From: Solibacillus faecavium
GTDB lineage: Bacteria > Bacillota > Bacilli > Bacillales_A > Planococcaceae
Reading direction: 5' to 3'
Assembly: GCF_014836905.1 (NCBI RefSeq)
Contig: NZ_JACSPZ010000001.1
Coordinates: 656,991 to 706,274 of the forward strand
DNA: 49,284 nucleotides
Within the stretch, counting starts at the first letter, position 1; every line of letters begins with the position of its first letter. Made by a program: the position numbers and the translations under genes. The notes below the pieces were generated by a model that made no database searches, was not told where the DNA came from, and saw only the letters and a list, made by a program, of their open reading frames with translations. Below are positions 48,899 to 49,284 of the stretch, in pieces.

Positions 48899-48906
48899 GT
48901 TTTTCT
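48899..48906. repeat. Target-site duplication of the ISL3 element, right copy (GTTTTTCT)
   Basis: This is the same 8 bp as at 47519-47526, directly after the right inverted repeat. Confidence 0.93.
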
Positions 48907-48918
48907 TAGAAATAGAAT

Positions 48919-48961
48919 CCCCCTCTAAGTAACCTTTTAACTACAGGTTACTTAGAGAGGG
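48919..48961 (-). terminator. Hairpin downstream of the partial gene at the window end
   Basis: CTCTAAGTAACC (48923-48934) pairs perfectly with GGTTACTTAGAG (48946-48957). The U tract on the minus strand is poor, so termination is less certain than for the other hairpins. Confidence 0.55.
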
Positions 48962-49056
48962 AAATATTATAATCTAATTTCGAGCTTTTTTATATTTGTT
49001 CATGATAGTATTTTAACAATAATTTGCTCAATGCTCACCAAAGGAAGGGAAATCTA

Positions 49057-49284
49057 TTAGATAAATTTTACAATCCCACCTTGAATAACAAACGTTTGAT
49101 TCATGTTTAATGTAGTTGCAAAATGTACACCTCTAGTAGCAACATTATCCAGATTTTTCGTTACGTTTATTGTATAAATAGTAGAATTTTTCGCGCCATC
49201 TGTTAACTCTACTTGTAACAGGTTTCCACTTGTTAACGCTGCGATATCTACCTTATCTAGTGCTTCCTTATTTCCTACTGCACC
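49057..49284 (-). CDS. C-terminal end of a surface-like protein (partial, runs off the window)
   Basis: The minus strand is open from the window end to a TAA at 49059-49057, 75 codons, reading GAVGNKEALDKVDIAALTSG ... and ending FVIQGGIVKFI. The alternation of hydrophobic and polar residues (LLQVELTDGAKNSTIYTINV) resembles one Ig-like or cadherin-like beta unit of a large cell-surface protein. The start and most of the protein are outside the window, so no function is given. The hairpin 100 bp further on may end its transcript. Confidence 0.68.
   Translation of the reverse strand, partial: GAVGNKEALDKVDIAALTSGNLLQVELTDGAKNSTIYTINVTKNLDNVATRGVHFATTLNMNQTFVIQGGIVKFI

Overview
The window is low-GC Gram-positive DNA. 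The AT-rich sequence, strong GGAGG-type ribosome sites, frequent TTG/GTG starts, SLH-anchored wall enzymes and S-layer proteins with a short 'MKKKYRKF / VASAIVPVASAASF' type leader point to a spore-forming Bacillales of the Lysinibacillus/Solibacillus (Planococcaceae) type. That placement is inference from gene content, not a database match.

The dominant feature, from about 0.26 to 36 kb, is a cell-surface island. Eleven genes encode SLH (S-layer homology) proteins, which by family knowledge bind the secondary cell wall polymer. They are a phosphodiester glycosidase, a glucosaminidase, an amidase, an NlpC/P60 peptidase, two CAP-domain proteins, an 854-aa protein with an unrecognised C-terminal module, a bare SLH triplet of 220 aa, and three long S-layer-type proteins. 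The last of these (27111-29819) has a textbook sigma-A promoter and a strong terminator and is the best candidate for the main S-layer protein. Set among them are an O-antigen-ligase-like membrane protein that could make or attach the wall polymer, a 1364-aa secreted helical-repeat protein with no visible anchor, a membrane-anchored SH3 protein, and a YknW/YknX-like pair (Yip1-like membrane protein plus HlyD-like adaptor) without its usual ABC transporter.

From 36 to 45 kb there are two unrecognised cytoplasmic proteins, an Rgg/GadR/MutR-type regulator with a palindrome over its promoter, a secreted subtilisin with a helical C-terminal tail, and a 1099-aa extracellular ExeM/NucH-type nuclease. 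From 45.6 kb on come a small spore-protein-like ORF, a two-domain sulfurtransferase, the remnant of a Y1-type transposase start, a complete ISL3-family insertion sequence with matching inverted repeats and a perfect 8-bp target duplication, and the C-terminal end of another surface-like protein running off the window.

The most unusual signal is non-coding. At least six intergenic gaps hold arrays of a short conserved word repeated at almost exactly 21 bp (two helical turns) with unrelated 11-12 nt between copies. There are two word classes: TTCTACTTT (near 1-70, 9526-9768, 19635-19770, 45903-46031) and TAWTCGCCACTT/TAATAGACAA (7186-7345, 16630-16808). All arrays point the same way on the + strand whatever the direction of the neighbouring genes, and each begins just beyond an intrinsic terminator. 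I know of no named element that matches. Two further structured intergenic elements (20701-20804 and 37422-37510) are long imperfect palindromes.
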